Source: Parcubacteria group bacterium GW2011_GWA2_47_26 (lineage in GTDB: Bacteria > Patescibacteriota > Patescibacteriia > GWA2-47-26). From it: a DNA stretch of 39,939 nt. The stretch is from positions 1-39,939 of the forward strand of contig LCOG01000004.1 of assembly GCA_001001705.1 (NCBI GenBank), given 5' to 3'. Shown here one piece after another: positions 18,885-30,118 of this stretch. The stretch's first letter is position 1. Every line of letters begins with the position of its first letter. Position numbers and translations under genes: made by a program. A model generated the notes under the pieces. It ran no database searches, had not been told where the DNA came from, and saw nothing but the letters and a program-made list of their open reading frames with translations.

Positions 18885-19560
18885 CGGATACTCTAATTGC
18901 CGGTCCCATGGTCGGGGTAACCGTGCATGATTGCATGTATACTCCTTTTGAGCTAGCAGGTTTAGCGCGGCGCAAAGCTTCCATAAATGCCTGATAATTT
19001 TCCAGAAGTTTAGCGGTCTCCAGAGAGACTTTGCCGATTGACTGATGAACATTGCCCGTATCGTCGTTTTTGAAAGTCAGCTTGCCCTTTTTCAGTTCAG
19101 CTATGATTTTTTTTATGTCCGAACTTACTGTATCAGATTTCGGGTTCGGCATAAGACCTTTTGGTCCCAATATTTTTGCAATTTTTGCCAATTTGGGCAT
19201 GATTGAAGGTGTTGCAACCGCCACATCAAAATCAATTTTTCCCGAAATCGCGATTTTATTGATTAGATTTTCTCCACCGATAATATCAGCCCCGGCCTCC
19301 TCGGCGACTTTCTCGTTTGTGGAGTCAACAAAAGCGGCTATGCGTTTAGTTTTGCCGATGCTGTGCGGGAGCGTAACCATGCCGCGTATGGCCTGCTCGC
19401 TTTTTTTAGGATCAATGCCTAGTTTGCAGTGTATCTCAACCGAAGCGTCAAATTTAACCGTGGAGACTTTTTTCGCTAATTCAAATGCCTCCGCCGGTGC
19501 GTATGTTTTTGCGAGATCTATAAGTTTTGCAGCCTCCTGATATTTTTTACCATGCGCCAT
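18880..19560 (-). CDS. rplA: 50S ribosomal protein L1
   Basis: ILGPKGLMPNPKSDTV signature. Confidence 0.97.
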   Translation of the reverse strand: MAHGKKYQEAAKLIDLAKTYAPAEAFELAKKVSTVKFDASVEIHCKLGIDPKKSEQAIRGMVTLPHSIGKTKRIAAFVDSTNEKVAEEAGADIIGGENLINKIAISGKIDFDVAVATPSIMPKLAKIAKILGPKGLMPNPKSDTVSSDIKKIIAELKKGKLTFKNDDTGNVHQSIGKVSLETAKLLENYQAFMEALRRAKPASSKGVYMQSCTVTPTMGPAIRVSV

Positions 19561-19580
19561 ATTGATGATTATTAATTATA

Positions 19581-19656
19581 TGTCATTCTGAAGAGTGAAG
19601 CGATGAAGAATCCCGTGCGTAAAAGTGTGGGATCCTTCACTTCGCTCAGGATGACA
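19581..19656. repeat. Palindromic element, TGTCATTCTGA family (intergenic copy)
   Basis: TGTCATTCTGAAGAGTGAAGCGATGAAGAATCC...GGATCCTTCACTTCGCTCAGGATGACA. Confidence 0.85.
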
Positions 19657-19659
19657 CCT

Positions 19660-20085
19660 TTACGGTGTCACTTCCAATCCCATCTGCCGAGCGGTTCCTT
19701 CGATGATACGCATTGCCGCATCAATGTCTTTAGTGTTCAAATCCGGCATTTTGCGTTCGGCGATTTCCCGCACCTGGGCTTTTGTGATTTTCCCAATTTT
19801 TTCTTGGAGCGGTTTACCCGATCCTTTAGTAATCCCTGCGGCCTTTTTCAGTAGTTCCGAGGCAGGAGGAGTTTTGGTAACAAAAGTATAGGTGCGATCT
19901 TCAAAAACCGTAATTTCAATAGGAATAATATCATCGCCCAATTTTGCTGTTGCGGCATTAAACTTACTGCAAAACTCCGCAATGTTCAAACCATGTTGGC
20001 CCAAGGCCGGACCAACAGGCGGCGCCGGATTAGCTTTACCTGCTTGAATTTGTAGTTTTATAACGGTTTTTATTTTCTTGGCCAT
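19660..20085 (-). CDS. rplK: 50S ribosomal protein L11
   Basis: [27 protein letters not shown]. Confidence 0.97.
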   Translation of the reverse strand: MAKKIKTVIKLQIQAGKANPAPPVGPALGQHGLNIAEFCSKFNAATAKLGDDIIPIEITVFEDRTYTFVTKTPPASELLKKAAGITKGSGKPLQEKIGKITKAQVREIAERKMPDLNTKDIDAAMRIIEGTARQMGLEVTP

Positions 20086-20093
20086 ACTTTTTG

Positions 20094-20180
20094 TGTACGA
20101 ATTACGAATTTTGTACGAATATTACGAATGCCGTCAATTCAAATTCGTAGTATTCGCAACGCCATTCGTTGATTCGTACA
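20094..20180. repeat. Heptamer (TACGAAT) inverted cluster between rplK and nusG
   Basis: TACGAAT at 20096, 20103, 20114, 20123; ATTCGTA at 20143 and 20172. Confidence 0.75.
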
Positions 20181-20185
20181 CAGCA

Positions 20186-20731
20186 TTATATTTTTTTAAT
20201 TTGTAAGAAGTCTAGTTCAACTGGTGTTTCGCGGCCGAACATCGTAACCATAACTTTGATTTTGCCGCGAGCTTCGTCAACCGCGGAAACCTTGCCTTCA
20301 AAACCCTTGAATGGGCCGTCAGTAATTTGTACAGGAGTTCCAACGCTCACATCAATAATATACTTTGGTTCTTCAATCTGCATGCGCTTCATCAAAGTTT
20401 TGATTTCCTCTTCAGCAAATGGCGTCGGCGTTGTGCCAGAACCTACGAAACCCGTAACATTCGGGGTATTGCGCACAACATACCAAGAGTCATCGGTAAC
20501 AATCATTTCAACCAAAACATAGCCCGGAAAAATTTTTTCCTCTATTACTTTTCGTTTACCGCTTTTGATTTTTATTTTCTTTTCCGTGGGAACGAGGATA
20601 TTGAAGATTTTATCCTCCATGCCCATGGATTCAATACGCTGCTGCAAATTGTGAGCTACGTTTTCTTCATATCCGGAGTAGGTATGCAGTGCGTACCAAC
20701 GCCGACCAAGTTCTAAAGTTTGTTTTGGCAT
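20186..20731 (-). CDS. nusG: Transcription termination/antitermination protein NusG
   Basis: WYALHTYSGYEENVAHNL; KOW region GPFKGFEGKV. Confidence 0.96.
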   Translation of the reverse strand: MPKQTLELGRRWYALHTYSGYEENVAHNLQQRIESMGMEDKIFNILVPTEKKIKIKSGKRKVIEEKIFPGYVLVEMIVTDDSWYVVRNTPNVTGFVGSGTTPTPFAEEEIKTLMKRMQIEEPKYIIDVSVGTPVQITDGPFKGFEGKVSAVDEARGKIKVMVTMFGRETPVELDFLQIKKI

Positions 20732-20738
20732 ATGGGGG

Positions 20739-20927
20739 TTATTTTGCGATAATCTGCTCTAGTCCGTTTGTTAGGGCATAATCTACAATCGCAAAAAATG
20801 CCGCTAACCCAAGACTGATAAAGACTACAGCCAAAGTATAGTTAATGGTTTCCTTTCTTGAAGGCCAAACAACTTTTTGCATTTCCTGTTTAGATTCTTT
20901 AAAATACTGTGTAATTTTCAATTTCAT
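20739..20927 (-). CDS. secE: Preprotein translocase subunit SecE
   Basis: MKLKITQYFKESKQEMQKVVWPSRKETINYT; start trimmed from 21008. Confidence 0.92.
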   Translation of the reverse strand: MKLKITQYFKESKQEMQKVVWPSRKETINYTLAVVFISLGLAAFFAIVDYALTNGLEQIIAK

Positions 20928-20950
20928 AATTTCTAGCGCTAAATTTTTTC

Positions 20951-20973
20951 TAAAAAACCGCCCCCAAGGCGGT
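20951..20973 (-). terminator. Terminator-like hairpin at the predicted secE-operon transcript start
   Basis: Minus: ACCGCCTTGGGGGCGGTTTTTTA. Confidence 0.6.
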
Positions 20974-20979
20974 ATTAAT

Positions 20980-21008
20980 ACTTTACAACAAGGCGATTTT
21001 TGTGTCAA
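20980..21008 (-). promoter_or_regulatory. Sigma70-like promoter for secE-nusG-rplK-rplA
   Basis: TTGACA (21003-21008), 17-nt spacer, TAAAGT (20980-20985). Confidence 0.6.
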
Positions 21009-21081
21009 GTTGACAGGGGAGATAGTTAATGTTAAGAATAATATGCTCTCCAGTCCTCTGGGGTTCTAAAGGAGGATACCG

Positions 21082-21404
21082 ATGTCTACCACGGCCGTGC
21101 TGCTCACCGCACCCGAACTGGTTCCCGGCGTGTCCATGTCTCTGCAGGTCCTCCGCTACCTGGCGGAAGGCAAGCTGACCGTCAAGGCAGTTCTGCGCGG
21201 TCGTGAGCACGAGGGCCCGATCGAGGGTTACGTCCACAACCTGGACTGGTACAAGGGAAGGGGATCAATTACCTCCGCGTGAGGGTGTCCTTCCCGCCCA
21301 AGGATGGCGAGGAAGATGACGGTCGCTCGATTCTCATGAACATCAAGGTCGAAGACGGAGCAGTCTGGGTTCTCCCGGACGAGTTGCAGGACAAGGACGA
21401 GTAG
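21082..21404 (+). pseudogene. Small GC-rich gene with a frameshift
   Basis: SD AAAGGAGG; ORF 21082-21282 ends early, but the next frame continues as GINYLRVRVSFPPKDGEEDDGRSILMNIKVEDGAVWVLPDELQDKDE*. Confidence 0.5.
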
Positions 21405-21452
21405 ACGCCTACAACGAGAGTCATATAACTCGGCTTTAGAGACATCTGCGCT

Positions 21453-21510
21453 GGGCGGGAGGCGAGCACGGCAACGCGCTTCGTCTCCCGCCCGAGATAT
21501 TTTTTTCCTT
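21453..21510 (+). terminator. Intrinsic terminator
   Basis: GGGCGGGAG...CTCCCGCCC followed by gagatattttttt. Confidence 0.75.
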
Positions 21511-21776
21511 GGAGGGTCAAGGAGAATGTCACGAGAGGACGATACCTGTTTCATCCGCGTGAGCCGCAGGATGAAGAGCAGGCGTTTCCGCACTACCATC
21601 AAGCTGTTGCTTGGGAGAAGAAGCATTTATGGCGTCTCTTGCGTTATTAGAATGCGGAGTTGTACGGTTTGCACCTTGTGTTTGCCTGACATCCTGTCGG
21701 GCGGTTTCAAAAACAGCTTTTAATCAAAGGCTGTTTTTGTTTGCATAGCAATAGAATACAATGATAGGGTAATAAT

Positions 21777-24393
<2,617 letters not shown>

Positions 24394-24443
24394 TTATGTC
24401 AGTTATGGTCTTTTATTATACTACACCCTATGGTACAATTCAA

Positions 24444-24540
24444 CCCAGTGCTACAACTGTACAGCTTAAAATAGCGTCGGCAACAAGTAAGCCCGTATTT
24501 ATCAAATTAACAGTTTTAAAAAAGTGTTGTAGCACCGGGT
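24444..24540. repeat. Element with CCCRGTGCTACAAC inverted ends, abutting a start codon
   Basis: CCCAGTGCTACAAC...GTTGTAGCACCGGGT then ATG. Confidence 0.85.
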
Positions 24541-25383
24541 ATGTCCAACGATCAGAGTATTGAAGACAAACAGCTGCAAGCTGCTATTTGGTTTGTACGG
24601 CATAGGATTTTATTGTGGAAAGCGCTGATTTTGGCGCTAGTTTTGATCAATGCAGGTTTCTGGGGCTTTGTAATATTTAGAGTCGGCCTAGATTTGTATT
24701 ATATGCCCGAGCGCAAAAGAATGGATATTGATTTAACGCGCTCCGACGGCAGTCTGTACGCCTATACTGTTGCGCATCAGCCGCAGGCGATAATTGTCAG
24801 CAGTGTGGATAGTTTGGCGATTGGCGAGGCAACTGATGTAGTCGCTAGGCTCACGAATCCTAATATAGATTGGTACGCGCAATTCAGTTATCGCGTTGGA
24901 GTGGGAGAAACAATTGAAATCGCGCGCGATGGTTTTTTGCTTCCGGGCGAGGAGCGCTTATTTTTCAAAACTTTTCGGGATAAGCTGGGCGCCCCAATCT
25001 TTGAAGTTGCAGAAGTTAGGTGGCGTAGGATTAATAAGCACGAGGTTAATGATTTTGCGGCGTTTAGAGGCGAGCGTCTGAATTTTGCCGTTCTGCGGCC
25101 GACTTTCATCCCCGCGGTTCTTGAAGCGCATGGGACAATCAGTCGGGCGCGTTTTTCAATAACCAACAAAAGCGCCTACGGATTTTTTGAGCCGAAATTT
25201 TTAGTGGCGCTTTATCGTGGATCGCAATTGACCGCAATCCAGAGTATTGTGCTGGATCGTTTTAGGAGCGGTGAGACGCGGGAGGTTGAAGTATCTTGGT
25301 ATGATCGTGTTGGCGCGGTGTCTTCCGTGGAGGTGGTGCCCGAGATTGATATTCTAAATCCGGAGGTATATTTGAAGCCGTAG
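24541..25383 (+). CDS. Single-pass membrane protein, hypothetical
   Basis: 280 aa; TM KALILALVLINAGFWGFVIF. Confidence 0.75.
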   Translation: MSNDQSIEDKQLQAAIWFVRHRILLWKALILALVLINAGFWGFVIFRVGLDLYYMPERKRMDIDLTRSDGSLYAYTVAHQPQAIIVSSVDSLAIGEATDVVARLTNPNIDWYAQFSYRVGVGETIEIARDGFLLPGEERLFFKTFRDKLGAPIFEVAEVRWRRINKHEVNDFAAFRGERLNFAVLRPTFIPAVLEAHGTISRARFSITNKSAYGFFEPKFLVALYRGSQLTAIQSIVLDRFRSGETREVEVSWYDRVGAVSSVEVVPEIDILNPEVYLKP

Positions 25384-25390
25384 CCAATTC

Positions 25391-25555
25391 TAGACCTGTT
25401 GCTTAATAACCTTTTGGCTGTAATTCTCATATTTTGGCTGCGGCTTTGCCAAAGTTTCTCAACATATATATACGCCGTATATGCTTCAAAACTTTGGCTT
25501 CGCCTCGCTCAAAATCTGAAAATTTCGCTACAAAAATTATTAAGCAACAGGTCTA
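25391..25555. mobile_element. MITE-like element A
   Basis: Perfect ends TAGACCTGTTGCTTAATAA / TTATTAAGCAACAGGTCTA. Confidence 0.8.
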
Positions 25556-25565
25556 ATGCATCCTT

Positions 25566-26651
25566 ATGCCATATTCACTCCATATTGTTAGGAGGATTGA
25601 TTGGCTTCTTTTTTTAAGTGTGGGGTTCCTCTGCGGTTTGAGCCTTATGGCCCTGTGGAGTCTTGATTTGGCGCGCAATCCGGATTTTTTGAATTTCAAA
25701 AAACAGCTTATTTTTATTAGTGTGGGTTTTGCAGCCGCCTTTGCAATGGCAATTTTTGATTATCGCGCTTTGCGTTCAATGGTCCGCTTGCTTTATGTTG
25801 GCGGCCTTATTCTTTTAGCGGCGGTTTTAATTTTTGGCACAACTATTCGAGGCACGAGAGGATGGTTTGTTTTTAGCGACTTAACATTGCAGCCAGTTGA
25901 AATCGCCAAAGTTATCTTGACGATTGCCTTGGCTCGCTTTCTTTCCGTGCGTGCGCATGTTGTTGATTTGAAAGTTTTAGGAGGAGCAGTTTTATTAGGT
26001 ATCGGTTACGCTGGACTTACTATATTACAGCCGGACTTGGGATCAGCCTTTGTGCTTTTGTCTCTAGTAGCGGGCTTGCTATTTTTGACCTTAATACCTT
26101 GGAGATATATTCTTGGATTTTTTTCAGTCTTTATTATAATGGGAGTACTGGCTTGGACATTCTTTTTTAAAGATTATCAAAAGGCGCGCCTTGTAAGTCT
26201 TATAAATCCAAGGCAGGATCCTTTGGGGCAAGGATACAATATTCGCCAGTCCATTATTGCAGTTGGCGCAGGCAGAATTTTAGGACGTGGTCTTGGTGAG
26301 GGCTCCCAAAGCCAGTTGCGTTTTTTGCCCGAGGCACAGACAGACTTTGTATTTGCTGTTCTTGCTGAACAGTTCGGATTTTTAGTGGTGACATTAATAC
26401 TTATGGCTTACGGATTAATCATTTGGAGATTGACAATTTTAGCAAGGCGCGCCAATGACGGATTCGCCCTTTTTTGCATCGCTGGCTTTTTTATTATTCT
26501 CGCCGTGCAAGTTACTTTGAACGTAGGCATGAATTTAGGATTGTTGCCTATTGTTGGTCTTTCTTTGCCGTTTTTATCTTATGGCGGTTCAGCCATACTC
26601 TCCAATTTTTTATTTTTAGGAATAGTACAATCTATAAAAGTGCGGATATAG
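25566..26651 (+). CDS. rodA: FtsW/RodA/SpoVE family rod-shape protein
   Basis: QPVEIAKVILTIALARFL; AEQFGFLVV; LPFLSYGGSAILSNFLFLGIVQSI. Confidence 0.94.
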   Translation: MPYSLHIVRRIDWLLFLSVGFLCGLSLMALWSLDLARNPDFLNFKKQLIFISVGFAAAFAMAIFDYRALRSMVRLLYVGGLILLAAVLIFGTTIRGTRGWFVFSDLTLQPVEIAKVILTIALARFLSVRAHVVDLKVLGGAVLLGIGYAGLTILQPDLGSAFVLLSLVAGLLFLTLIPWRYILGFFSVFIIMGVLAWTFFFKDYQKARLVSLINPRQDPLGQGYNIRQSIIAVGAGRILGRGLGEGSQSQLRFLPEAQTDFVFAVLAEQFGFLVVTLILMAYGLIIWRLTILARRANDGFALFCIAGFFIILAVQVTLNVGMNLGLLPIVGLSLPFLSYGGSAILSNFLFLGIVQSIKVRI

Positions 26652-26658
26652 CGGTATG

Positions 26659-26760
26659 CCCGGTGCTACAACTGCATGTATTTAAAGTGGCGCCGGTCCA
26701 AAACAAGTATATGCCAATGAATCACATTGATAAGTTTAATACAGTGTTGTAGCACTGGGT
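26659..26760. repeat. Element with CCCRGTGCTACAAC inverted ends, copy 2
   Basis: CCCGGTGCTACAAC...GTTGTAGCACTGGGT then ATG. Confidence 0.85.
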
Positions 26761-28110
26761 ATGATAATAAAAAAACTAATACCAAAAAAATTATTGTCGC
26801 TCTATCATCTTGTGCTGGCCTATTTGGCTGCCAGTTTTTACGGCCGTCCTTCAGATAGAATAATTGTAATTGGGGTAACAGGCACCAATGGCAAATCGAC
26901 CACGGTTAATTTAATCGCCAAAATATTAGAGGAGAGCGGAGCGCGTGTTGGCTTTACCTCAACAGTAAATTTCAGAGTCGGAGATAGGGAATGGTTAAAT
27001 GACGAAAAAATGACCATGCTTGGCCGTTTTAAATTGCAAAAGTTATTGCGCGATATGGTTAAGGCAGGATGTAAGTATGCCGTGATTGAGACATCATCAG
27101 AAGGTATTGTCCAGCATCGTCACGGGGCCATTAATTACGATGCGGCTGTATTTACGAATCTGACCCCTGAACACATTGAATCTCATGGCGGATTTGAAAA
27201 CTACAAAAAGGCCAAAGGGGAGTTGTTTAAAAAATTAAAAATTAAAAATGTAAAATGTAAAATAATTGGCGGGCAGTGCGTGCCGAAAGTTAGCGTGGTC
27301 AACGGCGATGATCCGCATGCAGAGTATTTTTTAAGTTTTCCAGCGGATGAGAAAGTGATATATGGAATAGAGCATTCGGCATCTCCTCAAAGCTTAGCTT
27401 TTTTGCACTCAAAGCTAAGCTTTTCTCGATGCCTCGCACAAAATGTGTATGTGGATGCTACGGGTTCACAATTCGAAATAGATGATGTAAAATTTAGGCT
27501 AAAATTGATGGGAAAGTTTAACGTGTATAATGCTCTTGCCGCAATCGCGTCAGCTTACGCGCTGGGTATTGATTTAAAAATGTGCAAAAGTGCTCTTGAA
27601 AAAGTGCAGGGCATTCCGGGACGTCTGGAGCGCATTGACGAGGGGCAGCCTTTTACTGTTATTATTGATTACGCGCCTGAACCTGCGTCTATGCAAGCGC
27701 TGTATGAAGTGGTTGGCATGTTGCCCCATCAACGCATTATTCATGTTTTAGGTTCTACCGGAGGCGGTCGTGATGTAGCGCGTCGTCCGATTTTGGGAGG
27801 CATTGCCGCACGCAACGCAGATTATGTTATAGTAACTAATGAAGATCCTTATAATGATGATCCGCAGACGATTATTGATGATGTAGCGCGGGGGGCGGAA
27901 GAGGCCATGCGTCAGGTATCAGGTATCAGGTATCAGGCGGTACTGAAAATTTTAGATCGTAAAGAGGCGATTGCCAAAGCGCTATCGCTTGCCCAGTCTG
28001 GTGATCTTGTTTTGATCACGGGCAAAGGTGCAGAGCAGGCCATGGTCGTAAAGCATGGCCAGAAAATACCGTGGGACGATCGTGTTGTCACACGCGAATT
28101 GCTCCACTAG
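26761..28110 (+). CDS. murE: MurE-like UDP-N-acetylmuramyl peptide ligase
   Basis: GVTGTNGKSTTVNLI; VIETSSEGIVQHRH; GIPGRLERID; STGGGRDVARRP. Confidence 0.9.
   Translation: MIIKKLIPKKLLSLYHLVLAYLAASFYGRPSDRIIVIGVTGTNGKSTTVNLIAKILEESGARVGFTSTVNFRVGDREWLNDEKMTMLGRFKLQKLLRDMVKAGCKYAVIETSSEGIVQHRHGAINYDAAVFTNLTPEHIESHGGFENYKKAKGELFKKLKIKNVKCKIIGGQCVPKVSVVNGDDPHAEYFLSFPADEKVIYGIEHSASPQSLAFLHSKLSFSRCLAQNVYVDATGSQFEIDDVKFRLKLMGKFNVYNALAAIASAYALGIDLKMCKSALEKVQGIPGRLERIDEGQPFTVIIDYAPEPASMQALYEVVGMLPHQRIIHVLGSTGGGRDVARRPILGGIAARNADYVIVTNEDPYNDDPQTIIDDVARGAEEAMRQVSGIRYQAVLKILDRKEAIAKALSLAQSGDLVLITGKGAEQAMVVKHGQKIPWDDRVVTRELLH
27231..27263. repeat. Heptamer tandem repeat inside murE
   Basis: AAAATTA AAAATTA AAAATGT AAAATGT AAAAT. 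Confidence 0.75.
27387..27425. repeat. 39-bp palindromic element inside murE
   Basis: TCAAAGCTTAGCTTTTTTGCACTCAAAGCTAAGCTTTTC; homologous to 37448-37486 in prs. Confidence 0.8.
27913..27937. repeat. Heptamer repeat inside murE
   Basis: CAGGTATCAGGTATCAGGTATCAGG. Confidence 0.8.
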
Positions 28111-28212
28111 ACCCGTTGCTTAATAACCTTTTGGCTGTAATTCTCATATTTTGGCTTCGCCTCGCTCAAAATCTGAAAATTTCGCTACAAAAATTATTAA
28201 GCAACAGGTCTA
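28108..28212. mobile_element. MITE-like element B, internally deleted relative to A
   Basis: TAGACCCGTTGCTTAATAA...TTATTAAGCAACAGGTCTA; first TAG is the murE stop codon. Confidence 0.8.
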
Positions 28213-28237
28213 GTCTTAAAGCAACGTGTCTAAATAT

Positions 28238-29041
28238 ATGCGAAAAGTGTTTGGAATTCTAGGCGTGTTTGCGCTTTGTTTTGTTGCGATTATTTTGCTT
28301 GCTAAACTCAAAATTGGCATTTTCGCAACTAATTTAGTGAACCCGGTCATAAGACCGATTTTAGCAGGATTATCTTCCGCGGAAGATTGGGTGACACATA
28401 CAATTTCTCTGCCTTTCAAAGCAAAAACGCTGGCTTTAAAAGTTGACGAATTGGAAGGTCTGACGCGGCAGCTTACCGCAGAAAATGCGCGATTTCTGGA
28501 GCTCCAAAACGAAAATGTACAGTTACGGCGAGAACTTAATTTTATTGAACGCATCCAGTATCCGTTTGCCTTAGCCCGTGTTATAGGCAGGGTTAAAGAA
28601 GCCGGGGGAGATTTTTTTATTCTAAATCGCGGAGGGAGTGACGGCGTTGCAGTTGATCAGCCAGTGGTCAGTGATGGTATTTTAATTGGCAAAATAATAC
28701 GAGTTCAAAAATCTGTAAGCATTGCCGTTCCGCTTACGACTTCGGGCCTGAAAACTGCCGCCATGTTTACGGAAAACACAGCAACAGACGGGATTGTTGA
28801 GGGGGAATTAAATGTCAGCCTCAAGATGTCTCTTATATCGAAAGACATTACTCTTATCAATAATATGATAGTTATTACTTCAGGGTTAGAACAGACGATT
28901 CCTCGCGGTTTTGTTATTGGAAAAATAGAGCGGATTGAATCCAAACCGAATGATCTGTTTCAGACTGCGTATTTAAAAATACCTACCTCTTTGCAGAATA
29001 CAACTTTAGTCAATATTATTTTATACCATGCGATTGATTAA
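28238..29041 (+). CDS. mreC: Rod shape-determining protein MreC
   Basis: Coiled coil, then ARVIGRVKEAGGDFFILNRGGSDGV; track start 28226 (GTG) also possible. Confidence 0.88.
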   Translation: MRKVFGILGVFALCFVAIILLAKLKIGIFATNLVNPVIRPILAGLSSAEDWVTHTISLPFKAKTLALKVDELEGLTRQLTAENARFLELQNENVQLRRELNFIERIQYPFALARVIGRVKEAGGDFFILNRGGSDGVAVDQPVVSDGILIGKIIRVQKSVSIAVPLTTSGLKTAAMFTENTATDGIVEGELNVSLKMSLISKDITLINNMIVITSGLEQTIPRGFVIGKIERIESKPNDLFQTAYLKIPTSLQNTTLVNIILYHAID

Positions 29042-29546
29042 ATCAGCAAAAACAGCGTTTCTTATATTACTGGGCAGTTTATTGCTTTTGGCGCTTACAG
29101 TAAGCAGTAGGTCAATGATAAATTTTCTGCTTATTAGCGCATTGTTTGTTTTGATTACAACTGGCGCGCGGCAAGCATATGTTTGGACGCTTATAGCCGG
29201 AGTTGTTCTTGAAACCATTTCGCCATTTCCGTCGTTTGTTTCTATGGCCACTCTACTCTTTACTGTTTTTTGTGCGCATTTTTTAATTAAAAATTATTTG
29301 AGCCATCGGACATTTTTAGGAATAATAGCTGGTGCTGTGCTTGCTAGTTTGATTTATGAAATTAGCACTTTCTTGTTTTCTCGCTTGGTTAATTTGATTT
29401 TCCGCGGTTTTACGCCAGCTCTAGATTTTAGTTATGGAATTTTTATGGTTCTGCGCTTGCTTTGGACGACACTTGTCTTCGCCATTTTATTTTTAATTGT
29501 GCAAAGATTGTTTCCTAGGGTACGCGGTACGCTTTTGGCATCATAA
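29028..29546 (+). CDS. MreD-like membrane protein
   Basis: Hydrophobic 172 aa, overlaps the mreC end. Confidence 0.6.
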   Translation: MRLIKSAKTAFLILLGSLLLLALTVSSRSMINFLLISALFVLITTGARQAYVWTLIAGVVLETISPFPSFVSMATLLFTVFCAHFLIKNYLSHRTFLGIIAGAVLASLIYEISTFLFSRLVNLIFRGFTPALDFSYGIFMVLRLLWTTLVFAILFLIVQRLFPRVRGTLLAS

Positions 29547-29552
29547 ATTTAT

Positions 29553-29957
29553 ATGCCCGACTTCGAAATCTTGCCACATACAGCTGATTTGAGAATAAAA
29601 GTGTATGGCAATTCCAGAGCCGAGCTTTTTCAAAATGCATTGCGCGGAATGTTTGAGAGCATTGCGCCGACATGGAAAGCGGGCGCCGGTGTTCAGCATG
29701 AGATTGCTGTTGTTTCCACTGATCAGAATGCCCTGCTTATTGATTTTCTTTCCGAAGCATTGAGCCTTTCTGATATCAATGATGAGGCATATACTGATAT
29801 TGAAATTACGGAATTCACAAACACAGAACTGCGCGGCACGCTCATTGGAAAATCAATAACACGGTTTGCCATTGAAATTAAGGCGGTTACGCATCACGGG
29901 ATTGATATAAAAAAAATAGGGGAGAGATGGGAGACAGAGATTGTGTTTGATGTATAG
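29553..29957 (+). CDS. Archease
   Basis: EILPHTADLRIKVYG...ALLIDFLSEALSLSD. Confidence 0.92.
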   Translation: MPDFEILPHTADLRIKVYGNSRAELFQNALRGMFESIAPTWKAGAGVQHEIAVVSTDQNALLIDFLSEALSLSDINDEAYTDIEITEFTNTELRGTLIGKSITRFAIEIKAVTHHGIDIKKIGERWETEIVFDV

Positions 29958-30118
29958 ACCTCTTGCAAAACAATATGTCCTACTGCAATTGCGATCTTTC
30001 GGCTGCAAATCGTGCAGCGTCAGTCATCGTATACTGTGTATACGTTTCCTCGCGCTTCACGATTTTCGCTCGAAATCTCACAATTTCGTTGACGAATAAT
30101 TATTATGCAAGAGGTCTT
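29955..30118. mobile_element. MITE-like element C, divergent member of the A/B family
   Basis: TAGACCTCTTGCA...TGCAAGAGGTCT; right half aligns with element A. Confidence 0.75.

Noticed and set aside
20096-20178. CRISPR-like repeats between rplK and nusG
   Set aside because: Units are 7 nt, irregularly spaced and inverted; no uniform spacers and no cas genes.
29963-30118. N-terminal extension of rtcB in the ORF track
   Set aside because: It is translation of MITE-like element C; the conserved protein begins at the ATG 30119.
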